Source: an uncultured Roseburia sp.
GTDB lineage: Bacteria > Bacillota > Clostridia > Lachnospirales > Lachnospiraceae
Assembly: GCA_934358955.1 (NCBI GenBank)
Contig: CAKRLC010000009.1
Coordinates: 1-41,835, forward strand
DNA length: 41,835 nt
Direction of reading: 5' to 3'
This document shows positions 1-7,607 of the stretch, piece by piece. Below the pieces are notes generated by a model. The model was not told the origin of the DNA. It searched no databases and saw nothing but the letters and a program-made list of their open reading frames with translations. Made by a program: the position numbers and the translations under genes. Each line of letters begins with the position of its first letter. The first letter of the stretch is position 1.

Positions 1-183
1 GAGCTTGCGGAAGATGGAATGACGATGGTAGTTGTTACACATGAGATGGGATTTGCAAGAGAAGTGGCAAACCGTGTCATGTTTATCAACGACGGTATCA
101 TCCAGGAAGAAAATACACCGCAGGAGATCTTTAACAATCCGCAGAGCCCGCGTCTGCAGGACTTCTTATCCAAGGTACTTTAA
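1..183 (+). CDS. Polar amino-acid ABC transporter ATP-binding protein, C-terminal end (partial)
   Basis: The last 60 codons of an ABC ATPase run from the window edge to TAA at 181-183. The segment contains the H-loop histidine ([18 protein letters not shown]), then the D-G-I-I strand and the '[22 protein letters not shown]' tail. This combination is typical of the GlnQ/ArtP/HisP family, which energises uptake of glutamine or other polar amino acids at the inner face of the membrane. Walker A, Walker B and the signature motif lie upstream of the window, so substrate specificity cannot be read. As the last gene before a terminator at 199-239, it is probably the distal gene of its operon. Family assignment is confident; the exact symbol is not. 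Confidence 0.9.
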   Translation, partial: ELAEDGMTMVVVTHEMGFAREVANRVMFINDGIIQEENTPQEIFNNPQSPRLQDFLSKVL

Positions 184-197
184 TTATCAGAAATTCA

Positions 198-240
198 GGA
201 CCGTTTCGTGAATGCAAAACACGAAGCGGTTCTTTTTTTA
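198..240 (+). terminator. Intrinsic terminator after the ABC ATPase
   Basis: GACCGTTTCGTG at 199-210 pairs with CACGAAGCGGTTC at 220-232 across a 9-nt loop, and a run of seven T follows. It lies 15 nt after the ABC ATPase stop codon and just before the first palindromic element. Confidence 0.9.
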
Positions 241-247
241 TTTCATA

Positions 248-483
248 GGATTCGGGTGACAAATGGTCTACATCGTAGTTTGAATGACAAATTACACAAA
301 AAAATATTGCAAGTTTCATTGTGCAAAACATTCCGATAAGCCTCTGAAAGCGTGAAGCGTGTTCAGCAGAGGCTTCCACGCTTCATGAGTCTTATCTCCA
401 TTGCACAAAGAGAAACTTTCCATATTTCTTTTGTGCAATTTGCCAATAAAGGTTACGGAGAAGACCATTTGACACCCGAATCC
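248..483 (+). repeat. Palindromic intergenic element, copy 1
   Basis: A 236-bp non-coding element with imperfect terminal inverted repeats (GGATTCGGGTG at 248-258, CACCCGAATCC at 473-483). The arms keep pairing inward: ACAAATGGTCT on the left with AGACCATTTG on the right, then TTGTGCAA at 319-326 with TTGCACAA at 401-408. The core holds GATAAG 335-340 / CTTATC 391-396, AGCCTCTG 339-346 / CAGAGGCT 367-374 and CGTGAAGCGTG 351-361 / CACGCTTCATG 377-387; the last two helices interleave. Copies 2 (4800-5032) and 3 (7371-7607, inverted) share the core almost exactly. No open frame is shared among them. It resembles a MITE or a structured intergenic repeat of unknown function. Confidence 0.85.
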
Positions 484-561
484 TAATATATAAAAACCGC
501 TCCGCTAGGGATACGCACTGCGGCGTACAAGGCAGGTGTCGCAATCTTTATAAGGAATTGT

Positions 562-590
562 TTGCAACAGTACCTGCTTTGTGGTAGTAT
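562..590 (+). promoter_or_regulatory. Promoter for prmA
   Basis: -35 TTGCAA at 562-567, a 17-bp spacer and -10 TAGTAT at 585-590, with an extended -10 TGG at 582-584. It lies downstream of the palindromic element and about 80 bp before the prmA start. Inferred from consensus only. Confidence 0.6.
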
Positions 591-670
591 ATTTAATGGT
601 TTCGTGTGCTTTGGTACGAAAAAGAAAGCTTGGCACACAAGAATTTTTGGGAAAATAAGGAGGAAATCCA

Positions 671-1654
671 ATGAAATGGAATAAATATACCATTGAGACG
701 ACAACTGCAGCAGAAGATTATTTAAGTGCTGCATTGATGGATCTTGGCATCGAGGGAGTGCAGATCGAAGACAATGTACCGCTGACAAAAGAGGATCAGG
801 CGGAGATGTTTATTGACTTTTTGCCGGAGCTTCCACCGGACGAGGGAATCAGCTACGTGAGCTTCTACCTGGAAGACGACGGACAGGACGATACAGAGCT
901 GTTAAAGCAGGTCCGCACAACCATCGAAGATATGCGTAAGGTTGTAGATATGGGAAGTGGTAAGATCACTTCTGACCAGACAGAGGATCTTGACTGGATC
1001 AACAACTGGAAACAGTTTTTCAGCTCTTTTTACATCGAAGATATTCTGATCAAACCTACCTGGGAGGAACTGAAAGAGGAAGATAAGGATAAATTTCTGA
1101 TCGAGATCGACCCGGGAGTTTCCTTTGGAACCGGAAAACATGAGACCACACAGCTTTGCATCCGCCAGCTGTTAAAATATATCCGTGGCAATGCGGACTA
1201 TTCACCTGCAAACAACGTACCGAAGGTACTTGATGTCGGATGCGGCAGCGGTATTTTATCCATCGTTGCATTAAAGCTGGGTGCTTCTGAAGTGGTAGGA
1301 ACAGACTTGGATCCGGACTGCATGACTTCAACACACGACAACATGCAGGTAAATCACCTGGATCCGTCCCTTGGAACATTCTATGTGGGCAATCTGATCG
1401 ATGATACCGAGCTTCAGGAAAAGGTCGGAACCGAAGAATATGACATTGTTGTTGCCAATATTTTAGCAGACGTGATCATTCCGATGGCACCGGTCATCCC
1501 GGCGAGACTGAAACAGGGCGGCTATTTCATTACATCCGGAATCATTGATTTTAAGGAAAATGAAGTAAAAGAAGCCATTGAAAAAGCAGGGCTCGAAGTG
1601 GTTGAGATCAACCATCAGGGCGAATGGGTGAACATCACAGCAAGAAAGAATTAG
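671..1654 (+). CDS. prmA: Ribosomal protein L11 methyltransferase
   Basis: A 327-residue SAM-dependent methyltransferase that methylates ribosomal protein L11 in the cytoplasm. The N-terminal domain (about 1-120) matches the PrmA substrate-recognition part. The class I Rossmann fold follows, with SAM motif VLDVGCGSGILSI near residues 188-200, an acidic ribose-binding strand ending VVGTDLDPD, and the catalytic-site motif VVANILADVI. The start is fixed by AAGGAGG at 657-663, 7 nt before ATG. Length matches the family. rsmE begins eight bases after the stop, so the two ribosome-modifying enzymes are co-transcribed, and the desulfurase gene follows directly. Confidence 0.96.
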   Translation: MKWNKYTIETTTAAEDYLSAALMDLGIEGVQIEDNVPLTKEDQAEMFIDFLPELPPDEGISYVSFYLEDDGQDDTELLKQVRTTIEDMRKVVDMGSGKITSDQTEDLDWINNWKQFFSSFYIEDILIKPTWEELKEEDKDKFLIEIDPGVSFGTGKHETTQLCIRQLLKYIRGNADYSPANNVPKVLDVGCGSGILSIVALKLGASEVVGTDLDPDCMTSTHDNMQVNHLDPSLGTFYVGNLIDDTELQEKVGTEEYDIVVANILADVIIPMAPVIPARLKQGGYFITSGIIDFKENEVKEAIEKAGLEVVEINHQGEWVNITARKN

Positions 1655-1662
1655 GAAAAAAT

Positions 1663-2409
1663 ATGTATCAGTTTTTTGTAGAAGAGTCAAATGTGTCAGC
1701 CACATCCGTTATGATCGAAGGCAGCGATGTCAATCATGCCAAAAATGTGCTCCGGATGAAGCCGGGGGAGAAGATCCGCGCATGTACCAGAGATGGAAAA
1801 GGATATTTCTGTGAGATCGCAGAATTAAATGACAGCTTTATCCGTGCAGAGATCCTTACGGCAGATGAAGAGGGAACAGAGCTTCCATGCCGCATCTATT
1901 TATTTCAGGGACTTCCGAAGAACGATAAGATGGAATGGATCATTCAGAAAGCAGTAGAGCTTGGCGCGTATCAGATCATTCCGGTTGCCATGAAAAACTG
2001 TGTGGTGAAGCTGGATGAGAAAAAAGCAAAATCAAAGGTAACAAGATGGCAGGCAATCGCTGAGAGTGCAGCCAAGCAGTCCAAAAGAAGTCTGATCCCG
2101 GAAATTTTGATGCCGGTAAGCTATAAAGAAGCGGTAAAAATGGCAGAATCGTTTGATGTGAACCTTGTTCCGTATGAGAACGAACATGGTATGGCAGGAA
2201 CGAAGAAAGCGGTAGAGCAGATCAGAGGCGGGGAGCAGATCGGTATTTTTATCGGACCGGAAGGCGGATTTGCTCCGGAAGAGATCGAACTGGTAAAGGA
2301 ACAGATGCATCTGATCTCACTTGGAAAGAGGATCCTTCGGACAGAGACTGCCGGTATGGCGACACTGGCAATTCTTGGCTATCATCTGGAAAGTATGGAG
2401 AATGACTAA
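1663..2409 (+). CDS. rsmE: 16S rRNA (uracil-1498-N3)-methyltransferase
   Basis: A 248-residue SPOUT-family enzyme that methylates U1498 of 16S rRNA. An N-terminal PUA-like domain (about 1-75; MYQFFVEES start) leads into the SPOUT domain with its SAM knot: LFQGLPKNDKMEWIIQKAVELG, FIGPEGGFAPEEIELV and LGKRILRTETA, the hallmark RsmE motifs. ATG 1663 is preferred over an in-frame upstream ATG at 1624 that lies inside prmA, because it has AGGA at 1653-1656 and gives the standard N-terminus. The gene is tightly packed between prmA and the desulfurase gene. Confidence 0.95.
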   Translation: MYQFFVEESNVSATSVMIEGSDVNHAKNVLRMKPGEKIRACTRDGKGYFCEIAELNDSFIRAEILTADEEGTELPCRIYLFQGLPKNDKMEWIIQKAVELGAYQIIPVAMKNCVVKLDEKKAKSKVTRWQAIAESAAKQSKRSLIPEILMPVSYKEAVKMAESFDVNLVPYENEHGMAGTKKAVEQIRGGEQIGIFIGPEGGFAPEEIELVKEQMHLISLGKRILRTETAGMATLAILGYHLESMEND

Positions 2410-2410
2410 A

Positions 2411-3580
2411 ATGGAAACAAATGTTACAGAAGTATATCTGGATAACTCTGCAACGACACGGTGCAGTGAGCGGGCAAAAGATCTTATGGTAAAGCTCCTT
2501 ATGGAGGATTACGGTAACCCGTCTTCTCTACACATGAAAGGTGTCGAGGCAGAAAACTATATCAAAGAAGCAAAAAAGAAAATCGCAAAAACCTTAAAGG
2601 CCGAAGAAAAAGAAATCTTATTTACATCCGGCGGAACAGAATCCAACAATATGGCGCTGATCGGAACAGCGCTCGCCAACAGACGCGCAGGAAATCATAT
2701 CATTACGACATCCATCGAGCATGCATCTGTTTCTGCAACTGTGGCATACTTAGAGGAGCTTGGATTTCGCGTGACCTATCTTGGTGTGGACGAGAACGGG
2801 ATCATCTCGCTTGATGAATTAAGGGACGCTGTCTGTGAAGATACGATCCTTGTATCTATGATGATGGTGAACAATGAGATCGGAGCAGTAGAGCCGATCG
2901 AGGAAGCAGTAAAAGTCATCCGTGAAAAGAATCCGAAGACGCTCATCCATGTCGATGCGATCCAGGCGTACGGAAAATACCGTATTTTCCCGAAAAAAAT
3001 GGGTATTGATCTGTTGTCAGTCAGCGGACATAAAATCCATGCTCCGAAAGGAACCGGATTTTTATATATCAAAGATAAAACAAAAATAAAACCTCTGATC
3101 TATGGAGGCGGTCAGCAGAAGGGCTTACGTTCCGGAACGGAAAATGTACCAGGCGCAGCAGCTCTGGGTGCAGCAGCAGAAGAGATCTACGAAGATTTTG
3201 ATGCAAAGATCGACCACATGTATGAACTGAAAACGCGGTTCATCGAAGGCGTACAGAACATTGAAGGTGTGACAGTCAACGGAAAGACCGGACGGGATTC
3301 TGCACCGCAGATCGTCAGCGTGAGCATTGACGGCGTACGAAGCGAAGTCATGCTCCATACTTTAGAGGATAAGAAGATTTATGTGTCAGCCGGAAGTGCC
3401 TGTTCTTCAAACAAGCCATCTGTCAGCCATACACTGACCTCTATCGGGCTGAAAAAGAATCTTTTGGATTCCACGATCCGTTTCAGCTTTTCTGTGCATA
3501 CAACAGAAGAAGAGATCGATTACGCCATCTCCGTAATGGCGGATGTCATCCCGATGCTGCGCCGTTACACACGCCACTAA
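2411..3580 (+). CDS. Cysteine desulfurase, NifS/IscS-like, paired with ThiI
   Basis: A 389-residue PLP-dependent class V aminotransferase-fold protein that takes sulfur from cysteine to form a protein persulfide. Visible motifs are the N-terminal YLDNSATT, the PLP region TSGGTESNNMAL, SIEHASV, HVDAIQAYGK, the lysine Schiff-base site SVSGHKIHAPKGTGFLY, RSGTENVPG, and the catalytic cysteine loop SAGSACSS. ATG 2411 is chosen because GGAG at 2397-2400 is 10 nt away; ATG 2402 would be too close. It begins one base after the rsmE stop and lies 22 bases before thiI. That linkage, known for NifZ-ThiI in Bacillus, suggests it feeds sulfur to tRNA 4-thiouridine synthesis more than to Fe-S assembly; this role is inferred. 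Confidence 0.93.
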   Translation: METNVTEVYLDNSATTRCSERAKDLMVKLLMEDYGNPSSLHMKGVEAENYIKEAKKKIAKTLKAEEKEILFTSGGTESNNMALIGTALANRRAGNHIITTSIEHASVSATVAYLEELGFRVTYLGVDENGIISLDELRDAVCEDTILVSMMMVNNEIGAVEPIEEAVKVIREKNPKTLIHVDAIQAYGKYRIFPKKMGIDLLSVSGHKIHAPKGTGFLYIKDKTKIKPLIYGGGQQKGLRSGTENVPGAAALGAAAEEIYEDFDAKIDHMYELKTRFIEGVQNIEGVTVNGKTGRDSAPQIVSVSIDGVRSEVMLHTLEDKKIYVSAGSACSSNKPSVSHTLTSIGLKKNLLDSTIRFSFSVHTTEEEIDYAISVMADVIPMLRRYTRH

Positions 3581-3602
3581 CCAGTATAATAAAGGAGAAA
3601 TT

Positions 3603-4784
3603 ATGTACAAATCATTTTTGATCAAATATGCGGAAATCGCAATCAAAGGAAAAAACAGATACCTGTTCGAAGATGCGCTTGTAAGCCAGATCAACCATGC
3701 ACTGAAAAAAGTGGATGGTGAATTCCTCGTGCGCAAAGAGCAGGGAAGAATTTATGTAGATACATTGAGTGATTACGACTTTGACGAGGTCGTGGAAGCG
3801 TTAAAATGCGTTTTTGGTATCGTTGGAATCTGCCCGGTTGTTTTATTAGAGGATGAAGGCTTTGACAAGCTTGCAGAAGAAGTGATCGCTTACATCGACC
3901 GAGTGTATCCGGACAAACATTTTACCTTCAAAGTAAATTCGCGTCGCGCAAGAAAAAATTATCCGATGGAATCCATGGAGATTAATGCGGCAATGGGCGA
4001 ACGCATCTTAGAGGCCTATCCGGAGACAAAAGTAGATGTGCATCATCCGGAAGTTGTTTTCAACATTGAGATCCGTGCAAAAATCAATGTTTATTCTACG
4101 ATCATCCCGGGCCCTGGCGGAATGCCGGTTGGAACAAACGGCAAAGCAATGTTATTGCTTTCCGGAGGAATCGACAGCCCGGTTGCAGGCTATATGATCG
4201 CAAAACGAGGCGTTACGATCGACGCAACTTATTTCCATGCACCACCATATACATCTGAGCGTGCAAAACAGAAAGTCGTTGACCTTGCGAAAATCGTGGC
4301 AAAATATTCCGGACCGATCAATCTTCATGTTGTAAACTTTACAGATATTCAGCTCTACATCTATGAGCAGTGCCCACATGAGGAACTGACGATCATCATG
4401 CGCCGCTATATGATGAAGCTGGCAGAGCATTTTGCAAAAGAAAATAAATGTCTTGGACTGATCACAGGAGAAAGTATCGGACAGGTGGCAAGCCAGACCA
4501 TGCAGTCTCTTGCAGCAACCAACGAAGTATGTACGATGCCGGTATACCGTCCGCTGATCGGATTTGATAAACAGGAGATCGTGACCATCTCAGAAAAAAT
4601 CGATGCTTATGAGACATCCATTCTTCCTTACGAAGACTGTTGTACTATCTTTGTGGCAAAACATCCGGTTACCAAACCAAGCTTAAATGTGATCCACAAT
4701 GATGAACGGAAATTAAGCGAGAAGATCGACCAGCTGATGCAGGAAGCAATTGACTCTGTTGAAGTGATTCACATCGAAGGATAA
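3603..4784 (+). CDS. thiI: tRNA 4-thiouridine synthase ThiI
   Basis: A 393-residue enzyme that adenylates U8 of tRNA and transfers sulfur to it (4-thiouridine); the family also serves thiazole synthesis. It has an N-terminal ferredoxin-like and THUMP region (about 1-165), then the PP-loop ATP pyrophosphatase motif LLLSGGIDSPVAGYMIAKRG, TGESIGQVASQTMQSL, and the cysteine-containing YEDCCTIFVAKHPVTKP. There is no C-terminal rhodanese domain, as in most Firmicutes ThiI, so the sulfur donor must be external; the desulfurase immediately upstream is the obvious partner. AAAGGAG at 3592-3598 sets the start at ATG 3603. The second palindromic element begins 15 nt after the stop. Confidence 0.95.
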   Translation: MYKSFLIKYAEIAIKGKNRYLFEDALVSQINHALKKVDGEFLVRKEQGRIYVDTLSDYDFDEVVEALKCVFGIVGICPVVLLEDEGFDKLAEEVIAYIDRVYPDKHFTFKVNSRRARKNYPMESMEINAAMGERILEAYPETKVDVHHPEVVFNIEIRAKINVYSTIIPGPGGMPVGTNGKAMLLLSGGIDSPVAGYMIAKRGVTIDATYFHAPPYTSERAKQKVVDLAKIVAKYSGPINLHVVNFTDIQLYIYEQCPHEELTIIMRRYMMKLAEHFAKENKCLGLITGESIGQVASQTMQSLAATNEVCTMPVYRPLIGFDKQEIVTISEKIDAYETSILPYEDCCTIFVAKHPVTKPSLNVIHNDERKLSEKIDQLMQEAIDSVEVIHIEG

Positions 4785-4799
4785 AAAACATTATGTAAG

Positions 4800-5032
4800 A
4801 TTCAGGTGGCGAAAGGTCTGTATATAAGTTTCTGTTAGCAGATTGCACAAGAGAAATATTCCAGGTTTCATTGTGCAAAACATTTCGATGAGCCTCTGAA
4901 AACGTGAATCGTGTTCAGCAAAGGCTTCCACGATTCATGAGTCTCATCTCCATTGCACAAAGAGAAAACTGGAATATTTTCTTTGTGCAATCTGTCAATA
5001 AAAATGATGGGCAGACCTTGCGCCACCTGAAT
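4800..5032 (+). repeat. Palindromic intergenic element, copy 2
   Basis: The second 233-bp copy, in the same orientation as copy 1, with ends ATTCAGGTGGCG / CGCCACCTGAAT. Compared with copy 1, several paired positions change together: core GATGAG 4887-4892 / CTCATC 4943-4948 (copy 1 GATAAG/CTTATC), CGTGAATCGTG 4903-4913 / CACGATTCATG 4929-4939 (copy 1 has G/C where this has T/A), and the terminal stem (A/T in place of G/C). One unpaired change is also seen: CAAAGGCT at 4919-4926 for CAGAGGCT. It lies between convergent thiI and the HPr-like gene. Confidence 0.85.
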
Positions 5033-5033
5033 T

Positions 5034-5079
5034 TATATTTTATGTAATAGAAGACTTCATTTCTATTACATAAAATATA
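5034..5079. repeat. Long AT-rich perfect inverted repeat
   Basis: A 17-bp perfect stem (TATATTTTATGTAATAG at 5034-5050, complement at 5063-5079) with a 12-nt loop, wedged between palindromic element 2 and the terminator of the HPr-like gene. It may act as a secondary terminator between the convergent genes. Confidence 0.6.
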
Positions 5080-5105
5080 AAAAAAGAACCGCCATGCGGC
5101 GGTTC
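5080..5105 (-). terminator. Terminator of the HPr-like gene
   Basis: GAACCGCC 5086-5093 pairs with GGCGGTTC 5098-5105 over a 4-nt loop; on the minus strand a T-run follows (plus-strand A-run ending at 5085). It ends the minus-strand gene and may stop thiI transcripts too. Confidence 0.85.
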
Positions 5106-5119
5106 TTAAAAAATTATTT

Positions 5120-5350
5120 TTATACTAAGTATGGTTTTAATACTTCAAGGATTTCATCCAGGTTGCTCTCTGCATGGATTGCAAGATCGATCGGTTTGGA
5201 TAAATCTAAGCTGAAGATACCCATGATAGATTTTGCATCGATGACATATCTGCCAGAGATGAGATCAAAATCAAATTCAAACTGAGTAATTGCATTAACA
5301 AAAGATTTTACTTTGTCAATAGAGTTTAAAGAAATCTGTACTGTTTTCAT
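5120..5350 (-). CDS. HPr-like protein lacking the phosphorylatable histidine
   Basis: A 76-residue HPr-fold protein. The second half matches HPr closely, including YVIDAKSIMGIFSLDL, the region around regulatory Ser46, and a C-terminal helix DEILEVLKPYL. The segment that should carry the GxHARPA active-site loop reads SLNSIDKVKSFVNAI: there is no His15 and no Arg17. It therefore cannot pass phosphate in the PTS and is more likely a regulatory relative in the manner of Crh, with Ser46 possibly the target of HPr kinase (inference). AAGGAGG on the minus strand at about 5358-5364 sets the start. It is monocistronic, with its own promoter and terminator, and is divergent from mtaB. Confidence 0.85.
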   Translation of the reverse strand: MKTVQISLNSIDKVKSFVNAITQFEFDFDLISGRYVIDAKSIMGIFSLDLSKPIDLAIHAESNLDEILEVLKPYLV

Positions 5351-5389
5351 ATTGGAAAACCTCCTTATTAGCTATCAAAGTTAATTATA

Positions 5390-5417
5390 TACTAGTGTTT
5401 TTTTTAGGAAAAGTCAA
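5390..5417 (-). promoter_or_regulatory. Promoter of the HPr-like gene
   Basis: Read on the minus strand, -35 TTGACT (plus 5412-5417), a 16-bp spacer and -10 TAGTAT (plus 5390-5395), followed directly by a second -10-like TATAAT (plus 5385-5390). Confidence 0.55.
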
Positions 5418-5507
5418 GTGACGATTGTGCTTTCTGAAAGTTTCGTCACACAGACGAAAAAAACAGGAAAATAACAGTTAAAGTGACGAAAATAACAGGA
5501 GAAATAA

Positions 5508-6833
5508 ATGGAAAAAAGGAAAAAAGCTGCACTTCATAACTTGGGCTGCAAGGTAAATGCCTATGAGACCGAAGCAATGCAGCAGATTTTAGAAAAAGCG
5601 GGATATGAGATCGTCCCATTTCAGGAATATGCGGATGTCTATGTGGTGAATACGTGTTCCGTTACAAATATGGCAGACCGTAAATCAAGACAGATGCTCC
5701 ATCGTGCGAAGAAGACGAACCCGGAGGCGATCGTTGTCGGTGCAGGCTGCTATGTGCAGACGAAGGAAGCAGAAGCACTGCTAGACGATACGGTAGATAT
5801 CATCATCGGAAATAACCGGAAAAATGAACTGGTCGATATGATCGAGGCTTATGAAGCGGATCATGGAAAAAAGGAAAATGTTGCGGATATCAACCACGAA
5901 AAACAGGAATACGAAGAAATGTATCTGGATAAGACGGCAGAACACACAAGAGCTTTTATCAAGGTGCAGGATGGCTGTAACCAGTTTTGTACCTACTGTA
6001 TTATCCCATTTGCAAGAGGCAGGGTGAGAAGCAGAAAGGCAGAGGATGTGATCGAAGAAGTGAAACGTCTTGCCGGACACGGATTTAAGGAAGTGGTGCT
6101 GACCGGCATCCACTTAAGCTCCTACGGCATTGACACCGGAGAGAATCTGCTTCAACTGATCCGTCTTGTGCATGAAGTGGAAGGAATCGAACGGATCCGC
6201 CTTGGAAGCTTAGAGCCGCGGATCGTGACAGAGGAGTTTGCACAGGCTCTTTCTGAAATGGAAAAAATCTGCCCACACTTCCATCTGTCCTTACAGAGCG
6301 GCTGCGATGCAACCTTACAGCGCATGAACCGCAGATATACAACAGAAGAATATGAAGAGGGCTGTAAGATCCTGCGGAAATACTTTACACACCCAGCGAT
6401 CACGACCGATGTGATCGTCGGATTCCCAGGTGAGACCGAGGAAGAATTTGAAACGACAAAAGCGTACCTTGAGAAAATCCATTTTTATGAGATGCACATT
6501 TTTCAGTATTCAAAACGAGAGGGTACGAAGGCTGCAGTGATGGAACATCAGGTGCCGGAACCGGTAAAAAAAGTACGCAGCAACCACTTGCTCGATTTAG
6601 AAAAAGAAATGTCAGAGCAGTTCCGCAAATACTATATTGGAAAACAGGTTACTGTATTAATGGAAGAACCGTTTGAATTTGAGGGAGAAACCTATTTTAC
6701 CGGCTATACAAAAGAGTATGTAAAGGTCGCAGTCAGGACAGCGGAAGACCTCTCCAACCAGTTTGTGGAAGGAAAGATCACAGATTACCGCTCTTTTGGC
6801 AGCGAAGCACTTGCGGTTATGGAACCAAAATGA
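5508..6833 (+). CDS. mtaB: tRNA N6-threonylcarbamoyladenosine(37) methylthiotransferase
   Basis: A 441-residue radical-SAM methylthiotransferase that converts t6A37 to ms2t6A37 in tRNAs reading ANN codons. The UPF0004 N-terminal domain carries cluster cysteines C14 (NLGCKVNAYETEA), C50 (NTCSVTN) and C81 (GAGCYVQ). The radical-SAM cluster is C157-x3-C161-x2-C164 (DGCNQFCTYCIIPFARGR). A C-terminal TRAM-like domain follows. The 'LGCKVNxYETEA' signature distinguishes MtaB from MiaB and RimO. ACAGGAG precedes ATG 5508. A palindrome TTTCGTC-N5-GACGAAA lies 49 bp upstream in the divergent region. No clear terminator follows before the next promoter at 6842. Confidence 0.95.
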   Translation: MEKRKKAALHNLGCKVNAYETEAMQQILEKAGYEIVPFQEYADVYVVNTCSVTNMADRKSRQMLHRAKKTNPEAIVVGAGCYVQTKEAEALLDDTVDIIIGNNRKNELVDMIEAYEADHGKKENVADINHEKQEYEEMYLDKTAEHTRAFIKVQDGCNQFCTYCIIPFARGRVRSRKAEDVIEEVKRLAGHGFKEVVLTGIHLSSYGIDTGENLLQLIRLVHEVEGIERIRLGSLEPRIVTEEFAQALSEMEKICPHFHLSLQSGCDATLQRMNRRYTTEEYEEGCKILRKYFTHPAITTDVIVGFPGETEEEFETTKAYLEKIHFYEMHIFQYSKREGTKAAVMEHQVPEPVKKVRSNHLLDLEKEMSEQFRKYYIGKQVTVLMEEPFEFEGETYFTGYTKEYVKVAVRTAEDLSNQFVEGKITDYRSFGSEALAVMEPK

Positions 6834-6841
6834 TCTTATGG

Positions 6842-6870
6842 TTGAATTTTAAGGAAAACTATATTAGAAT
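6842..6870 (+). promoter_or_regulatory. Promoter of ireB
   Basis: -35 TTGAAT at 6842-6847, a 17-bp spacer and -10 TAGAAT at 6865-6870. It lies 112 bp upstream of the ireB start, leaving a long leader with no recognisable riboswitch. Confidence 0.65.
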
Positions 6871-6981
6871 AAAGTGAAAGAATTCTGTAATTATCTGGAA
6901 TCAGTTCAGAGCAGGAACGGTTCTGATAACAGAAAATGATTCGACAGATAAAGCAAAGCAGAGTATAAGGGCGTGACAAAT

Positions 6982-7245
6982 ATGCAGAACATAAATCATA
7001 CACAGTACTTCAGAGTGGAAAAAGAACCGGAATTGCAGGTAAAAGACGTTTTATCGATCGTTTATCATGCACTCAGTGAGAAAGGATATAATCCACTGAA
7101 TCAGATTGTTGGATATATTATGTCAGGTGATCCTACCTATATCACCAGCCATAATAATGCAAGAAGTCTGATCATGAAGGTTGAACGTGACGAGCTGGTA
7201 GAAGAAGTCTTACGGGCTTATATCAGAAACAATAACTGGAACTAA
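6982..7245 (+). CDS. ireB: IreB-family regulatory phosphoprotein (UPF0297)
   Basis: An 87-residue cytoplasmic protein of the YrzL/IreB family. The whole length matches: [46 protein letters not shown], and the terminal basic helix. In Enterococcus, IreB is a substrate of the PASTA kinase IreK and affects cell-wall stress resistance and cephalosporin tolerance (established for that species). ATG 6982 is preferred over GTG 6973 because AAGGG at 6967-6971 is about 10 nt from 6982 and only 1 nt from 6973. In Firmicutes ireB is normally followed by ruvX (yqgF) and a DUF1292 gene; here ruvX is absent and palindromic element 3 sits in its place. Confidence 0.93.
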   Translation: MQNINHTQYFRVEKEPELQVKDVLSIVYHALSEKGYNPLNQIVGYIMSGDPTYITSHNNARSLIMKVERDELVEEVLRAYIRNNNWN

Positions 7246-7370
7246 GTATCGGTTACATGTCATTCTTTCCAGTATAATTTTTTAAAAATGAATTATTATA
7301 TGGTTAAAAATCAGGGCTCAGGAAGAGCTTAGGCTGCCGTAGTAGACGTGGAGCCTTTATTTGCTATGCA

Positions 7371-7607
7371 GGATTCCGGTGTAAAAATGACTGACGCATA
7401 ACTTTTATCTATAGATTGCACGACAGAAATATTTCAAATTTCTCTTTGTGCAATGGAGATAAGACTCATGAAGCGTGGAAGCCTCTGCTGAACACGCTTC
7501 ACGTTTTCAGAGGCTTATCGAAATGTTTTGCACAATGAAAGTTGAAATATTTCTGTCGTGCAATCTGCAAGATACATGTGGCAACAGTCATTTTTACCCC
7601 GGAATCC
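7371..7607 (-). repeat. Palindromic intergenic element, copy 3 (inverted)
   Basis: A 237-bp copy in the opposite orientation to copies 1 and 2. The ends are GGATTCCGGTGTAAAAATGA and its near complement (7588-7607), again differing in sequence from the other copies while staying self-complementary. The reversed core at about 7470-7530 matches copy 1 at the interleaved helices. It occupies most of the 480-bp gap between ireB and the DUF1292 gene. The rest of the gap (7246-7370, 7608-7725) shows no gene; AGGCT...AGCCT at 7331-7356 is a weak possible hairpin. Confidence 0.85.

Noticed and set aside
248..483. Insertion sequence or riboswitch
   Set aside because: No transposase frame in any copy, and the structure does not match any riboswitch I know; copies sit before different kinds of genes and in both orientations.
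5094..5285. Plus-strand open frame over the HPr-like gene
   Set aside because: The minus-strand frame has the HPr fold, promoter, ribosome binding site and terminator; the plus frame is its shadow.
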